Source: Adiantum capillus-veneris (taxonomy: Eukaryota; Streptophyta; Polypodiopsida; Polypodiales; Pteridaceae). From it: a stretch of 64,000 bases of DNA. Below are positions 44,550 through 54,144 of this stretch, one piece after another (the first letter of the stretch is position 1; each line of letters opens with the position of its first letter). A program made the position numbers and the translations under genes. Where the stretch lies: assembly GCA_014529385.2 (NCBI GenBank), contig CM043943.1:105728855-105792854 (forward strand). Direction: 5' to 3'. A model generated the notes under the pieces. It worked only from the letters and a program-made list of their open reading frames with translations. It ran no database searches and was not told the DNA's origin.

Positions 44550-45640
44550 GGTGGTCCCTAGCGACGTCGACCACGGGCCATAGTTACTCGGAACGCGGAA
44601 CGGGAACGGCAACGGGCCTCCCTACGGAATGGGGGAACGGGAGTGGGTCCGGAACGAGAACTGCGCGGAATGCGAGGCTTAAAAAACACCCAAATAATGC
44701 TATTTTTAGCGTTATGTGTTTGAATATAAGTAACACTAGAGTCCTTTGACTCTAATACCCACAAAAAACACGATTCAAAGACCATTCAACCTTATTATGA
44801 CTTGATTGGGATGTGCGGCGCCGCGGCCATGGATGATGGTACATACACAACATTGAACAAACACAATGTCCATACACAATAACAAATGTAATTAGAGATT
44901 TGAGCTTATTATGACTTGATTGGGATGTGCGGCGCCGCGGCCATGGATGATGGTACATACACAACATTGAACAAACACAATGCCCATACACAATAACACA
45001 TGTAATTACAGATTAGAGCTCTCAAATAATTGCAATAGTAGAAGTAAGAAATAACACTTTTCGCTTAATTTTGGCTAACAAGGCCCGCCAAGGCGCTACA
45101 AAAAAACCAACGGTGACATATACCATAATGAGACTACAAGGGGGCCAAACCAGCGACCACAATACCAAAAGACTAAAGGTGACAAATACCATAAAGATGC
45201 TACAAAGAGGGCAAGGCTGCAAGCAGCCATACAAAAAGGTAAGGACAGTGACCAAAACAGGAAACAAGGTGGAATCTGTACGTACGTACCTAACGATTCC
45301 GTACGGTACAGCCGTACGGTACGATACAGTACATACTGTACGGTACAATACGGCAAGTTGTTTTTTTTTTTGGTGTTTTTTTGTTTTTTTTTGGGCCGTT
45401 TTCTCCACGGACCACTCGCGCTAGGGGCGCTTTCAGATTGGGATAATAGGGTGAAGGGGAGAGAGCCTTAGGCTTTTTTAATCGACCAGGATTACAAAAG
45501 ACTCTCGGTCTGTGAACTTAAATTTAGTGTAATTTTCTTTTTTTACAAATGGTACATACCTATCACGTACCTAAAGGATTGGTTCAGTACGGAAGTACGT
45601 ACCTAAACCGTATCGTACACTACGTACCTTTCCACCTTGA
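44550..45640. other. Short-repeat region without genes
   Basis: Begins with a GGAACG-rich patch (44588-44680), then a 114-bp tandem duplication (44791-45018), a GTACGG-rich patch (45278-45354) and a related patch (45570-45634). No coding sequence seen. Confidence 0.6.
44791..45018 (+). repeat. 114-bp tandem duplication
   Basis: Two copies start CTTATTATGACTTGATTGGG at 44791 and 44905. Each has a GC-rich GCGGCGCCGCGGCC core, with few differences between copies. Confidence 0.9.
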
Positions 45641-46088
45641 CAGGAAATAACAGCATGCTGAAATTGACGTGTTGCTCACCGGAATGCTTCTAAAGTGAAG
45701 GGGAATTCGTCCTAGACGTGTACTTTTGATCTATGGGGGTTTTGCCGTTGTTATGTCACTGAAATCGGGTCAAAAACCTCCAATTACAGCCCTTGACAAG
45801 TTTGGACAGCTTGGTGAGGATTAGGTGGAAGTGTTCAAGTCGTTTTTTTTGCAATTGAATATAGAAATACCAAAAGGGGCACTAGTCTTTGGGGCCTATA
45901 GGTTGTCATTGTCTACTTGGGAGTGCTCTAGCTACCAAGGCATAGATTGCTTTGAAGTGGTGAATACCAGTTATAGGTTTATTTGTGAAGTTACTTTGTG
46001 TCGTAAAGTACAGGGAAAGTTAGACAGTTTAATTACGGGAAAAAGCGAAAGTTTTACTTCCCTTTAGCAAGGCTACAGGCCGGTTTCA
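45640..46088 (+). repeat. Family-D-like LTR fragment
   Basis: The right part of a D-type LTR: CCTAGACGTGTACTTTTGATC also found in the old D LTR at about 11697, the shared core (45857-45896) and the terminal GGCCGGTTTCA at 46088. The left end is truncated in GTAC-rich DNA. It abuts a LINE-R copy. Confidence 0.7.
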
Positions 46089-47710
46089 CCTTGTGTCTGC
46101 GCACCCTGAGGCATCTTTTTGATCCTGATGTCTCATTACTGTAGCCAATGCTCCAAAGCCCAAAGCCCTTTGTGATAGACAGTGAAAGCGGCCTTGTATC
46201 TCATATTATACGGGACAATGACACGTAACTCTATCTTTGGCTCTATATGACACAACTGGCAACTCCTGGCCTTTGTTGGTACTTTCCTAAATCTGTCAGA
46301 CTCAATCTCTAGCTGATTCGATGATGTGTGCATATGACCAATAGCACATTGTATCCCATGGGATAATTGCGTGTCAGTATAGGCAGGTCTGATCACATAT
46401 CCATCCTGTGTGAGCTTGAGAAGATACTCTCTCTAGAAAGCCATCTTTGTGCCAAGCTCTCGTGTCGGCTCTGTCCATGTCCTCCTAGTGTCTAGTTGAA
46501 TCAAATCCTGTCTGATGAGGCGGGTAATCTCAGTCCGTGTGAGGGACAAATAGGGTGCATCCAACCAGTACTGGAAAGGGAGTGGTCTGTCCATACTAAA
46601 TCCATGTAGCTGAAACCATGATGTCATCTGTGCATACCAACAAGATGTGTCTCCCTGTGAGGCAAACTGTTGAGAAGGCTCCAAAGCTAGGCGATCTATC
46701 TTTGGGGAGATTCCAAATACTGTGTATAAAATAGACAGATCTGGTAAGTGCCTCTATGACGAGCGGGGGAGCAACAAGCTCTGTAGGAATAATCTTGTGC
46801 GGTACAAAGGCCTTAGTCCTAATCATCCGGGAAATCATAGAGACCAAAGGCCTCTTTATACATCTCCATCCATCAGTACTGCTAGCTCGGCTATGACGGT
46901 CTACTGATGATCCCCATATATGAACCCCATAAAGCATAGCTGGAGTGACCATTGTGTCAAATAACAAGAGCTTTGTTCGAGGTTCCTGAAACTGAATCTA
47001 TGAACACATCCTCTCCATGCTCCCCAAAGCTGCATATGCTCTCGTCAGTCTGGTCTCCGTTGCTTTTCTCAAGGAGAACTTTGGACCACTAAAGACCACT
47101 CCGAAGTGTACGCATCTATATACTCAACCGTCTATTGACCATATGTGAACGTTGGTGCAGATTGCTTGACCCACTCTGCTGTGGTATTGAACACCATAAC
47201 TTTGGTCTTGCCAACGTTCACCGACAAGCTGCTATCACTAGCAAAAGGGTGCAATGTATCCAAGTGTCACTACATCCCCTCTGGCAAATTTGCATACAGT
47301 AGTAACGAGATCCAAATCCTTGCTAGCTGTACAATGTAATCTGAAACCTCGTTTACATACAAACCAAACAATTTAGGGGAGAGTGGGCATCCTTGTTTCA
47401 CTCCAATAGTGGAGTGAATAGGCTCAGATAACCTGTCAAGAGTACGAACCTGCCCCACGACTACTCTGTATAAAGCCATGACTCCCCAAATCAGCTCTAT
47501 GGGTACTCCCATCTTCTGTAGTCTTTGCGTCAATTGAGCTCCGCGAACCATATCAAATGCTTTGCAAAAATCCACAAAGGTACAGTAAATCCTCCTACCA
47601 TGTGATTTGCTTTCCTGTGCCAATATATGATCAAGAGTAGAAAAACCCCACTTGAAACCTGCATGGCCTGAAGCCGGAATTCCTGTTCTCTTTGCACATC
47701 TACGCAGATG
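46089..47710 (-). pseudogene. LINE-R copy 2, RT and C-terminal part
   Basis: Minus strand, same family as the LINE at 56-63 kb. 47270-47623 encodes CTFVDFCKAFDMVRGAQLTQ and GVKQGCPLSPKLFGLYVNEV (RT); the YADD part is deleted. 46136-46967 encodes the C-terminal region (RDLIQLDTRRTWTEPTRELG, C..H zinc-like residues). It is interrupted on the right by element E, and its endonuclease half is at 52798-54100. The 3' end is missing at the D-like LTR. Confidence 0.8.
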
Positions 47711-48915
47711 TAAGGTGCAGCGGAAGTGAATGTTGAACTTTGCTCAAGCTCCGAACTGTGCTCGAGGTTCCTTTTTACTTACGGAAGGGAGAGCCTTCCT
47801 CCTTTAATGAGAGAGTGCAAGTGATCACAAACAAAGTGGATAAACACTGTGAATGAAGGTGCTAAGACTGAGAGAGAGAGAGAGAAGAATACGACACCAG
47901 AATGTTGTCAAACCCTCCTCCGAAGGCCACACTCTCTATGGCGAGAGCGGTCTACTATTGATTGCGCAAATCTCTACAATTCTTGGACTTGCCGACGAGG
48001 TCGACGATGATGAGGACGACTACGAGACGGGCTGAAATCTGAAAATGCTAATGACTGAAATCTACAAATCTTTATCTGCTGAATTCTGACTCTATGTCGG
48101 TGACGATGTCGATGGCGACGATGCGACGATGACGCGCTGAAAACGCAGATGCTGAAATCTGGGCTGAATCTGCAAACTACACTGGATCTGACCGTGCGGC
48201 GAGGATCTGTTGCGGAAAGGTGAGATCTGCAAGGTACGGGACTTCTTCTGCGATGTCCGACTGCTGAAGACTGAAACGCTGATACTTCTTGGTGTTCTGT
48301 CGCGATGATTCTGCAAACCGCTAGGGGCTGATCTGCAAACCAAAAACGCTAGGGCTGATTTCTGTCATGCTATGGAATTCTGCTAACACTAGGGCTGATT
48401 TGCTGTCGCTGTGGAATCTACTAATGCTAGGGCTGATCTGCTGTGTCTTGTCGCCGAGGCTGATCTGCCATGCAAAAACGCCAAGGGCTGGTATGTGGAT
48501 GAAAAACGCTAGGTCCTTGCTGTGATGCAAAAACGCTAGGCCTGCTGGGTCCTGCTGAGAAGGTGCGTGTTGAACCGAAGTTCCTGCTACCTCTTCTGCT
48601 AGAAAGTGCTAGCGCTAGGTTCCTATATATACTTGCTTATTGAATTTGCCCTACCCAGTTCCCAACAAAAGTCACTTAAAAATAATAAGTGAAAAATGTC
48701 AAAAATAGGGGAAATAGGTCTATACACTGTAAAAATGCTCCTGATGGGTTCTGATGGAAATCTGATGATCATGTTGTGTGCAACCAGAGGATATGCATTT
48801 ACTCTTAGTGTCTGACATGCATGGTCTGCGAACAGACTTCCTAACCTAACTGAACTGAACCCATGTCATGCTGTAGCTTGTCCCCGTACACATAGGGTTA
48901 GATGTGCACGTGACA
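47711..48915 (-). repeat. Element E 3' LTR (1205 bp)
   Basis: Minus strand begins TGTCACGTGCACATC and ends CCGCTGCACCTTACA. It has a TATA box (AGTATATATAGG, about 48620) followed by many copies of a CTAGCGTTTTTGCA-like motif. It lacks the core shared by A, B and D. Confidence 0.8.
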
Positions 48916-48927
48916 TCCCCTCCTTTT
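48916..48927 (-). other. Polypurine tract of element E
   Basis: Minus strand AAAAGGAGGGGA immediately before the 3' LTR. Its first base is also the last base of the stop codon of the 312-residue ORF. Confidence 0.8.
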
Positions 48928-49865
48928 CAAAGTGAGGTACTGGTACCGAACTGTATGGGGTCGAGGGATATCGCCAACAGGGTCTGGAATCCTGGAAAGG
49001 ACTCTTTGCCGGCCCACTCTGATGTGTGGGTCGTGCGATACTTGAACTTCATAAAGGTCTGCAACGCTTGCTTCTTTGGGCCACGCTGAAAGCGACACAA
49101 AGTCATCTGTGGCTCCTTGAATGCTTCAACTTCGTCGATAGTCATGCGTCTATCTTCTTCAAGAATCTCCGAGGATGAAAATTCCTGAAACCACTTCCAA
49201 CACAGAAACATGAACATACCCATTCCATGTAAAGTGATTGGAAAAATTCTAGTCTTCTTTATAGACTGTGCATGCAATGTATATGAACATATAGACAGAG
49301 TGCCAAACCGTTCATCAAACACACACAAACAATGGGGTCGAATCTTGACTTTCTGATCTAAATCTATCAATTGTGGCAAATCACAATGTAAATGCCGATG
49401 CTTGATGATCAATCTTTCTTGTGCTCTTTCTGAGACTGTGTCATGCCAAGGAAGAGACATGGAATGTGAATTCCTTGAATGCAAACATTCCATCTTTTCA
49501 TGAATAATCCGCATACATCCGTGCTCATTCATGAGTGAATCGTGCGCAATGTACAATATGTCATGCCTACGAAAAGGGATCACATAAGGACGGTGACTAA
49601 AATACAGGAAAGCATCATGAATGAAACACTCGAACAATGCGTGTTGACTAATCATTCGTACACATAATACTTCCTGTGGGGGTTCTTTGAAACTCGACTT
49701 GAGAGCCAAGATCGGTTCTCCGTGATCTATCGAATCTTCTTGTGGAGGTTCTTTGGACCTTGACTCAAGAGCCAAGATCGGTTCTTCGTGATTGATTGAA
49801 TCTGCAATGAGGTTAGCTTCACTAGACAAAGTATCAACTAAACCATCATCCTTGTGAACAATCAA
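48927..49865 (-). CDS. Uncharacterised 312-aa ORF of element E
   Basis: Open from MIVHKDDGLVDTLSSEANLI to a TGA that touches the PPT. The first 70 residues hold two copies of an acidic unit (EEPILALESRSKEPPQE, GEPILALKSSFKEPPQE). The middle is His/Cys/Met-rich (ERAQERLIIKHRHLHCDLPQ), with PHCLCVFDERFG and MGMFMFLCWKWFQEF, a possible short hydrophobic segment. The end is basic and aromatic (ALQTFMKFKYRTTHTSEWAG). I do not recognise a family. Its place at the end of the internal region is where integrase C-termini or env-like ORFs sit in some elements, but no motif supports either. An intact frame of this length in a damaged element suggests past constraint or recent acquisition. Confidence 0.6.
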   Translation of the reverse strand: MIVHKDDGLVDTLSSEANLIADSINHEEPILALESRSKEPPQEDSIDHGEPILALKSSFKEPPQEVLCVRMISQHALFECFIHDAFLYFSHRPYVIPFRRHDILYIAHDSLMNEHGCMRIIHEKMECLHSRNSHSMSLPWHDTVSERAQERLIIKHRHLHCDLPQLIDLDQKVKIRPHCLCVFDERFGTLSICSYTLHAQSIKKTRIFPITLHGMGMFMFLCWKWFQEFSSSEILEEDRRMTIDEVEAFKEPQMTLCRFQRGPKKQALQTFMKFKYRTTHTSEWAGKESFPGFQTLLAISLDPIQFGTSTSL

Positions 49866-50089
49866 TCTTTTTCCTGCAAATCATCATGCTCGTGAATAAT
49901 CACATCTTGATCATGCAAATCATAATGCTCGTGAATAATCACATCTTGATCATGCAAATCATCATGCTCGTGAATAATCACATCTTGATCATGCTTATCA
50001 TTATCAGGCAAATCATGTGTGTCATGCTTTGGAAAAGAAGAGACTGAGAGAGTCTCCTTTTCCGGATTCTGTTCAAACTGCACCTGCAC
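49862..50089 (-). CDS. Small repeat-containing ORF of element E
   Basis: 75 codons, overlapping the start of the 312-aa ORF by four bases. It holds three copies of a 13-residue unit (DDLHDQDVIIHEH), encoded by a 39-bp tandem repeat at about 49883-50000. The protein is very acidic and His-rich. It could be the N-terminal part of the downstream frame after a frameshift, or a Gag linker. Confidence 0.45.
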   Translation of the reverse strand: MQVQFEQNPEKETLSVSSFPKHDTHDLPDNDKHDQDVIIHEHDDLHDQDVIIHEHYDLHDQDVIIHEHDDLQEKD

Positions 50090-50122
50090 AATAGAAAAAA
50101 GTCGCTACTACTTTGTCATGTG

Positions 50123-50464
50123 TCAGTCGCTCTTCTCTTGTCTTGCTTTGTTCTCGCGAGCAAATTTTGCTTGTCTTTCTTTGTTCTCGCGATCAAATTT
50201 TGCTTGTCTTACTTTGGCTTCCAAGGGTGCTTGCTCGTGCTCACGCGCTATAGGTGCCATTCTTTCTTCATATTTGCGTTCTATGGCTGCTATTCTTTGG
50301 TCGCTTGCTAACTTCCTGCCCATCATCATCTTGTCGAAAGCTGCCATAGGATTTGGTGCAATCTTTGGCGTAGATGGGAAAGGGGGAGGGTCAAAAAAAC
50401 CTCCCGGTGGGGAAAACTCTTCTTCGCCACTCCCATGCAAACCACCTTCATGCGAAGTATTCAT
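50123..50464 (-). CDS. Element E ORF with Gag-like N-terminus
   Basis: 113 residues: MNTSHEGGLHGSGEEEFSPP, then a Pro/Phe-rich part, then a highly charged stretch (RIAAIERKYEERMAPIAREH, ENKERQAKFARENKARQEKS) predicted by eye to be coiled coil. It follows the leader region, where Gag would start. Stops at 50123. No zinc knuckle or Gag core seen. Confidence 0.45.
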   Translation of the reverse strand: MNTSHEGGLHGSGEEEFSPPGGFFDPPPFPSTPKIAPNPMAAFDKMMMGRKLASDQRIAAIERKYEERMAPIAREHEQAPLEAKVRQAKFDRENKERQAKFARENKARQEKSD

Positions 50465-50903
50465 TCCGCTTCGGTTGGGTTCTTAAGTTCATGAGGAACT
50501 TGGGTTCTTGTGGTTCTTGGGTTCTTGAGGTTCTTGAGAATCTTGGGGGTCTTGAGGGTCTTGAGTCCTTGAGGTTCTTCTTTAGCTTGCAATTTGTGTT
50601 AGAGAAGGATCTTCTCTTCACCCGAGCTCTTCTCTTTCCCGCGGGCACACCCCTTGGCGGCCTTGTGCTCACACCAAGGTTGCTTTTTCCCACCTCACGT
50701 CGATTGGCTGGCCGCTAAGTGCACGGTCCGCTCTCAATGAGTGAAATGAGGCACAAGGGGAGGCTGGACAAGCCCTTGTTTCTTGGGTTTCCTGTCACTC
50801 TTCAAAAGCATGATTAAGAATCGACACGCCCAAGAGGTCTTGGGTTACGTGCGATCGCTACAAGCAAAAAAATTCTTGTGGTTCTTTTCTTGAGTGATAC
50901 AGT
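50465..50903 (-). other. Element E leader-like region
   Basis: On the minus strand a CTCAAGAACC-type imperfect repeat (about 50480-50600) and GC-rich sequence. No clear ORF. A PBS could not be identified because the LTR junction is rearranged. Confidence 0.4.
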
Positions 50904-51850
50904 GTCACGTGACACATCCCAACCCTATGTGTCCGTGGACAAGCTATAGCATGATCAGGGTTCAGTTAGTCCAGTCAGTCTAGATTAGAAGTGATTTGGC
51001 ACTTTTGTGAGTCTATTCGTAGACAGTGCATGCCCGGTCACTTAGCATAGATGCATATCCTTTGGTTGCACACAACATGATCATCAGTATTCCCATTAAA
51101 ATCCATCAGATTCCATCAGATTCCATCGGGGGAATTTTCGAGTGCATTTAGCCTATTTTCCCTATTTTTGACATTTTTCACTTATTATTTTTAAGTGACT
51201 TTCCAACAAAAGTAGGTAGGGCAATTTTGCTAAGTTTGTATATAAGCAAACCCAAGTTAGCACTCAATGGCAGAAGAGGCAGCAGGAGCTCCCCGCTCAA
51301 CAGGCAACTTCTCAGCAAAACCTTGGTGGATCCCCCTCCAAGCAAAGATCCCATGCTAGCGTTTTTTGCATCAGCTTACCTAGCATTTTCAAGAGCCAGC
51401 ACCATCGCCATAGAGGCCAGCCTTAGCGTTTTTGGTCTCCATCAGCATCCCCCCCTAGCCCTGGCGTTTTTAGCCCGGATCATCGCTAGTCTACCCAGAT
51501 CCCCAGCGTTTTTGCTAACGCTACAAGAGTAGGCCAGCGTTTTTCATTTTCAGCCTATAGCGGAGAATTTGCAGCAGTGTATTCAGCCTTGAAGACAACA
51601 GCCGATTCAGCCCTAGTCCCGTGCAGAAGATCCCCATTTTCAGCCCTCAAAAACGCAGCCAAAACAGTCATTTTCAGCTACCGAAAACAGTCCTAGATTT
51701 TCAGCCATAGCGTTTTTATGGACAGCAGATAGAAGACCGCAGATTTCAGCCCTAAAGTCGTCGTCGTCGTCACCGACATAGTCCTAGGTTGCATCAGTCC
51801 ATTGCATCGTCATTGTACCACTTTGTGCAATCATAAGTAGATCACTCTCT
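50904..51850 (+). repeat. Inverted partial LTR of element E
   Basis: Plus-strand sequence beginning TGTCACGTGACACATCCC and continuing through the ACACAACATGATCATCAG, TATA (GTATATAAGC) and GCGTTTTTG regions of the E LTR. It is diverged from the other two copies. It meets an oppositely oriented LTR near 51850. Confidence 0.75.
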
Positions 51851-52797
51851 ACAATGCTTGGACTTGCTGATGAGGTCGACGACGATGAGGATGACGACGA
51901 GGCGGGCTGAAATTTGAAAATGCCAATGGTTGTAATCTGCAAATCTTTATCTGCTGAATTCTGACTCTATGTTGGTGACGATGTCGATGGCGACGATGCG
52001 ACGACGACGTGCTGAAAACGCAGATACTGAAATCTGCGTTTTCCGGGCTGAATCTGCAAACTACACTTGATCTGACCATGCGGTGAGGATCTGCTGCGGA
52101 AAGGTGAGATCTGCGAGGTTCGGGACTTCTTCTGCGATGTCTGACTGCTGAAAACTGAAAACGCTGATGCTTCTTGGTGTTCTGTCGCGATGATTCTGCA
52201 GAACGCTAGGGGCTGATCTGCAAACAAAAAACGCTAGGGCTGATTTTTGTCATGCTGTGGAATTCTGCTAACGGTAGGGCTGATTTGCTGTCGCTGTGGA
52301 ATCTGCTAACTCTAGGGCTGATCTGCTGTGTCTTGTTGTCGCCGAGGCTGGTCTGTGGATGAAAAAGGCCAGGTCCTTGCTGTGATGCAAAAACGCTAGG
52401 CCTGCTGGGGGTCCTGCTGAGAAGGTGCCTGTTGAACTGAAGTTCCTGCTGCCTCCTCTGCCAGAAAGTGCTAGCGCTAGGTTCCTATATATACTTGCTT
52501 ATTGAATTTGCCCTACCCAGTTCCCAACAAAAGTCACTTAAAAATAATAAGTAAAAAATGCCAAAAATAGGGAAAATAGGTCTATGCAGTGTAAAAATGC
52601 TCCTGATGGGTTCTGATGGAAATCTGATGATCATGTTGTGTGCAACCAGAGGATATCCATCTACTCTAAGTGTCTAGACATGCACAGTTTGCGAACAGAC
52701 TCACAAAAGTGCCAGATCACTTCCTAATCTAACTGAACTGAACCCATGTCATGCTGTAGCTTGTCCACGTACACATAGGGTTAGATGTGCTCGTGAC
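51850..52797 (-). repeat. Element E 5' LTR, truncated
   Basis: Minus strand from TGTCACGAGCACATC at 52797. It is close to the 3' LTR (same TATA and CTAGCG-motif blocks) and lost about 250 bases at its inner end, where the inverted copy begins. Confidence 0.75.
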
Positions 52798-54099
52798 AAC
52801 AGATGCTGCTCAAGAATGGATGCATACAACCTAGCTGCATGTGCCCAATCATGATAGTACGGTAATTCCTCGTATCATGGAGTCTCTTGCGTTGAAGATA
52901 GGCACAATAGTAGACATGCTCCAAGTATCCGGAAAACGTCTGTAAATACTATGCATGTCGAGAGAGTCAGTCTCTGATGTAAAAGTGTATCGAGTATGCG
53001 TAGATGCTTAGGCCAACAGAGCTAGACTAAACAAAAATGAAACTGTAAATGTGAGGAGGGCGTGATCTATTGCTACTCCAACAGAAATCCTGAATAGATG
53101 GATCATGGTAGAAAACTGGGTTGAGCCATAACAGAGTTCACCGTGCCAGCCCCTTGTCTGTGAGGAAAACAAGTGAACCCATTCGTTGCCAGAAATCTCT
53201 GGAGGCCATTCAAGATGGCCAGTTCATGTGTAGTCCCCATGTCTGTTAAATATCTCGCATACTCATTATGCACCACATCCTTTGAGCACCTTGCCAATCC
53301 TAGACCACTGACATCCAACTCTCTTAGCATCTCCTTTGAGGTATCATGGAAGGCTGTTTGAGGGTGGCCTGTCCTGGCATTGAAGTCCCCTAGGGAGATG
53401 ACATCCCCATCCCTAGAGAACTCCCATATGTCCTCATCTAGAATCATGTGTGGTGAGGCTGGTGATAGCCCCTTGGGCGATGCATAGAGAGATGTGCCGT
53501 GGGGGAAATAACATATTGCAATATAAAGTGGCCTCCCCATCTCTGCTCTCACCCTGACCCACATATATCTAGCATGCCCATTTCTTTGAACAATACGATG
53601 AGAGGGTGCAACTCTTTCTTGAATAAAATTGCCACACCTCTGACCCATGTCCTCTATGCTCCTTTGATCTCACCTCCTGTCTACAATTGGTCTCCCAGTG
53701 GTATCCCGTCACTGTAGGAAGAGTGACACCAGGAGTTTGATGTGTCTCAGAGTAGAAAATAATCTCTTCCCTTGAAGCTATCCTCAAATGCACCAACATA
53801 TAGCTTCATTGATCCATTACAGTTCCATACTGCTATTTTAAGGTTGGTCCCATAGGTCTTGCACAGTCATGTAGTGCGTCTTTCCAAGATCACCACTCCC
53901 CCTCCTTCATAGAAAGCAATTTTTTTCTTCTCCCTTGCAGCCTTGATTTCTGGCATCAGCTCTTGCATGTGTGCAATTTGCGCTCAAGTGAGGTCATCGC
54001 CCAGAAATATCCCAGTTTATTTAAGAGTTGGTTTCTTCTTCAACAACTGCAACCTCAATCCACTTTTCAGCTCCAGCAACCTTATTTTGCGTTTTGGTG

Positions 54100-54100
<1 letters not shown>
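52798..54100 (-). pseudogene. LINE-R copy 2, ORF1 end and endonuclease
   Basis: Minus strand. 53103-53648 encodes an APE-type endonuclease part (ARYMWVRVRAEMGRPLYIAI, ISLGDFNARTGHPQTAFHD, FTCFPHRQGAGTVN). Upstream (53820-54100) the end of ORF1 and the ORF1-ORF2 spacer match the plus-strand copy closely, with an internal ORF1 deletion corresponding to about 57264-57538. The ORF1 remnant ends next to a (GA)n tract. Confidence 0.8.

Positions 54101-54101
<1 letters not shown>

Positions 54102-54142
<41 letters not shown>
54102..54142 (+). repeat. (GA)n microsatellite at the end of LINE-R copy 2
   Basis: About 40 bases. On the LINE coding strand it is a (TC)n tract at the truncated 5' end. Confidence 0.9.

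Positions 54143-54144
<2 letters not shown>

Larger units (their letters stand above)
47711..52797 (-). mobile_element. Element E: LTR element with uncharacterised ORF, rearranged
   Basis: Inserted in LINE-R copy 2; flanks GCAGA (47706-47710) and ACAGA (52798-52802) fit a 5-bp duplication with one change. On the minus strand the 3' LTR is 48915-47711 with a PPT just upstream. The 5' LTR at 52797-51850 is truncated and joined to an inverted LTR piece (50904-51850). The internal region codes for no recognisable protease, RT or integrase. Confidence 0.7.

Noticed and set aside
50123-50464. Host nuclear protein gene with a coiled coil
   Set aside because: It sits inside element E at the Gag position; a host origin is not supported.
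52140-52797. CRISPR-like spaced repeats (CTAGCGTTTTTGCA motif)
   Set aside because: Motif spacing is irregular, the DNA is eukaryotic and the motif lies inside an LTR.
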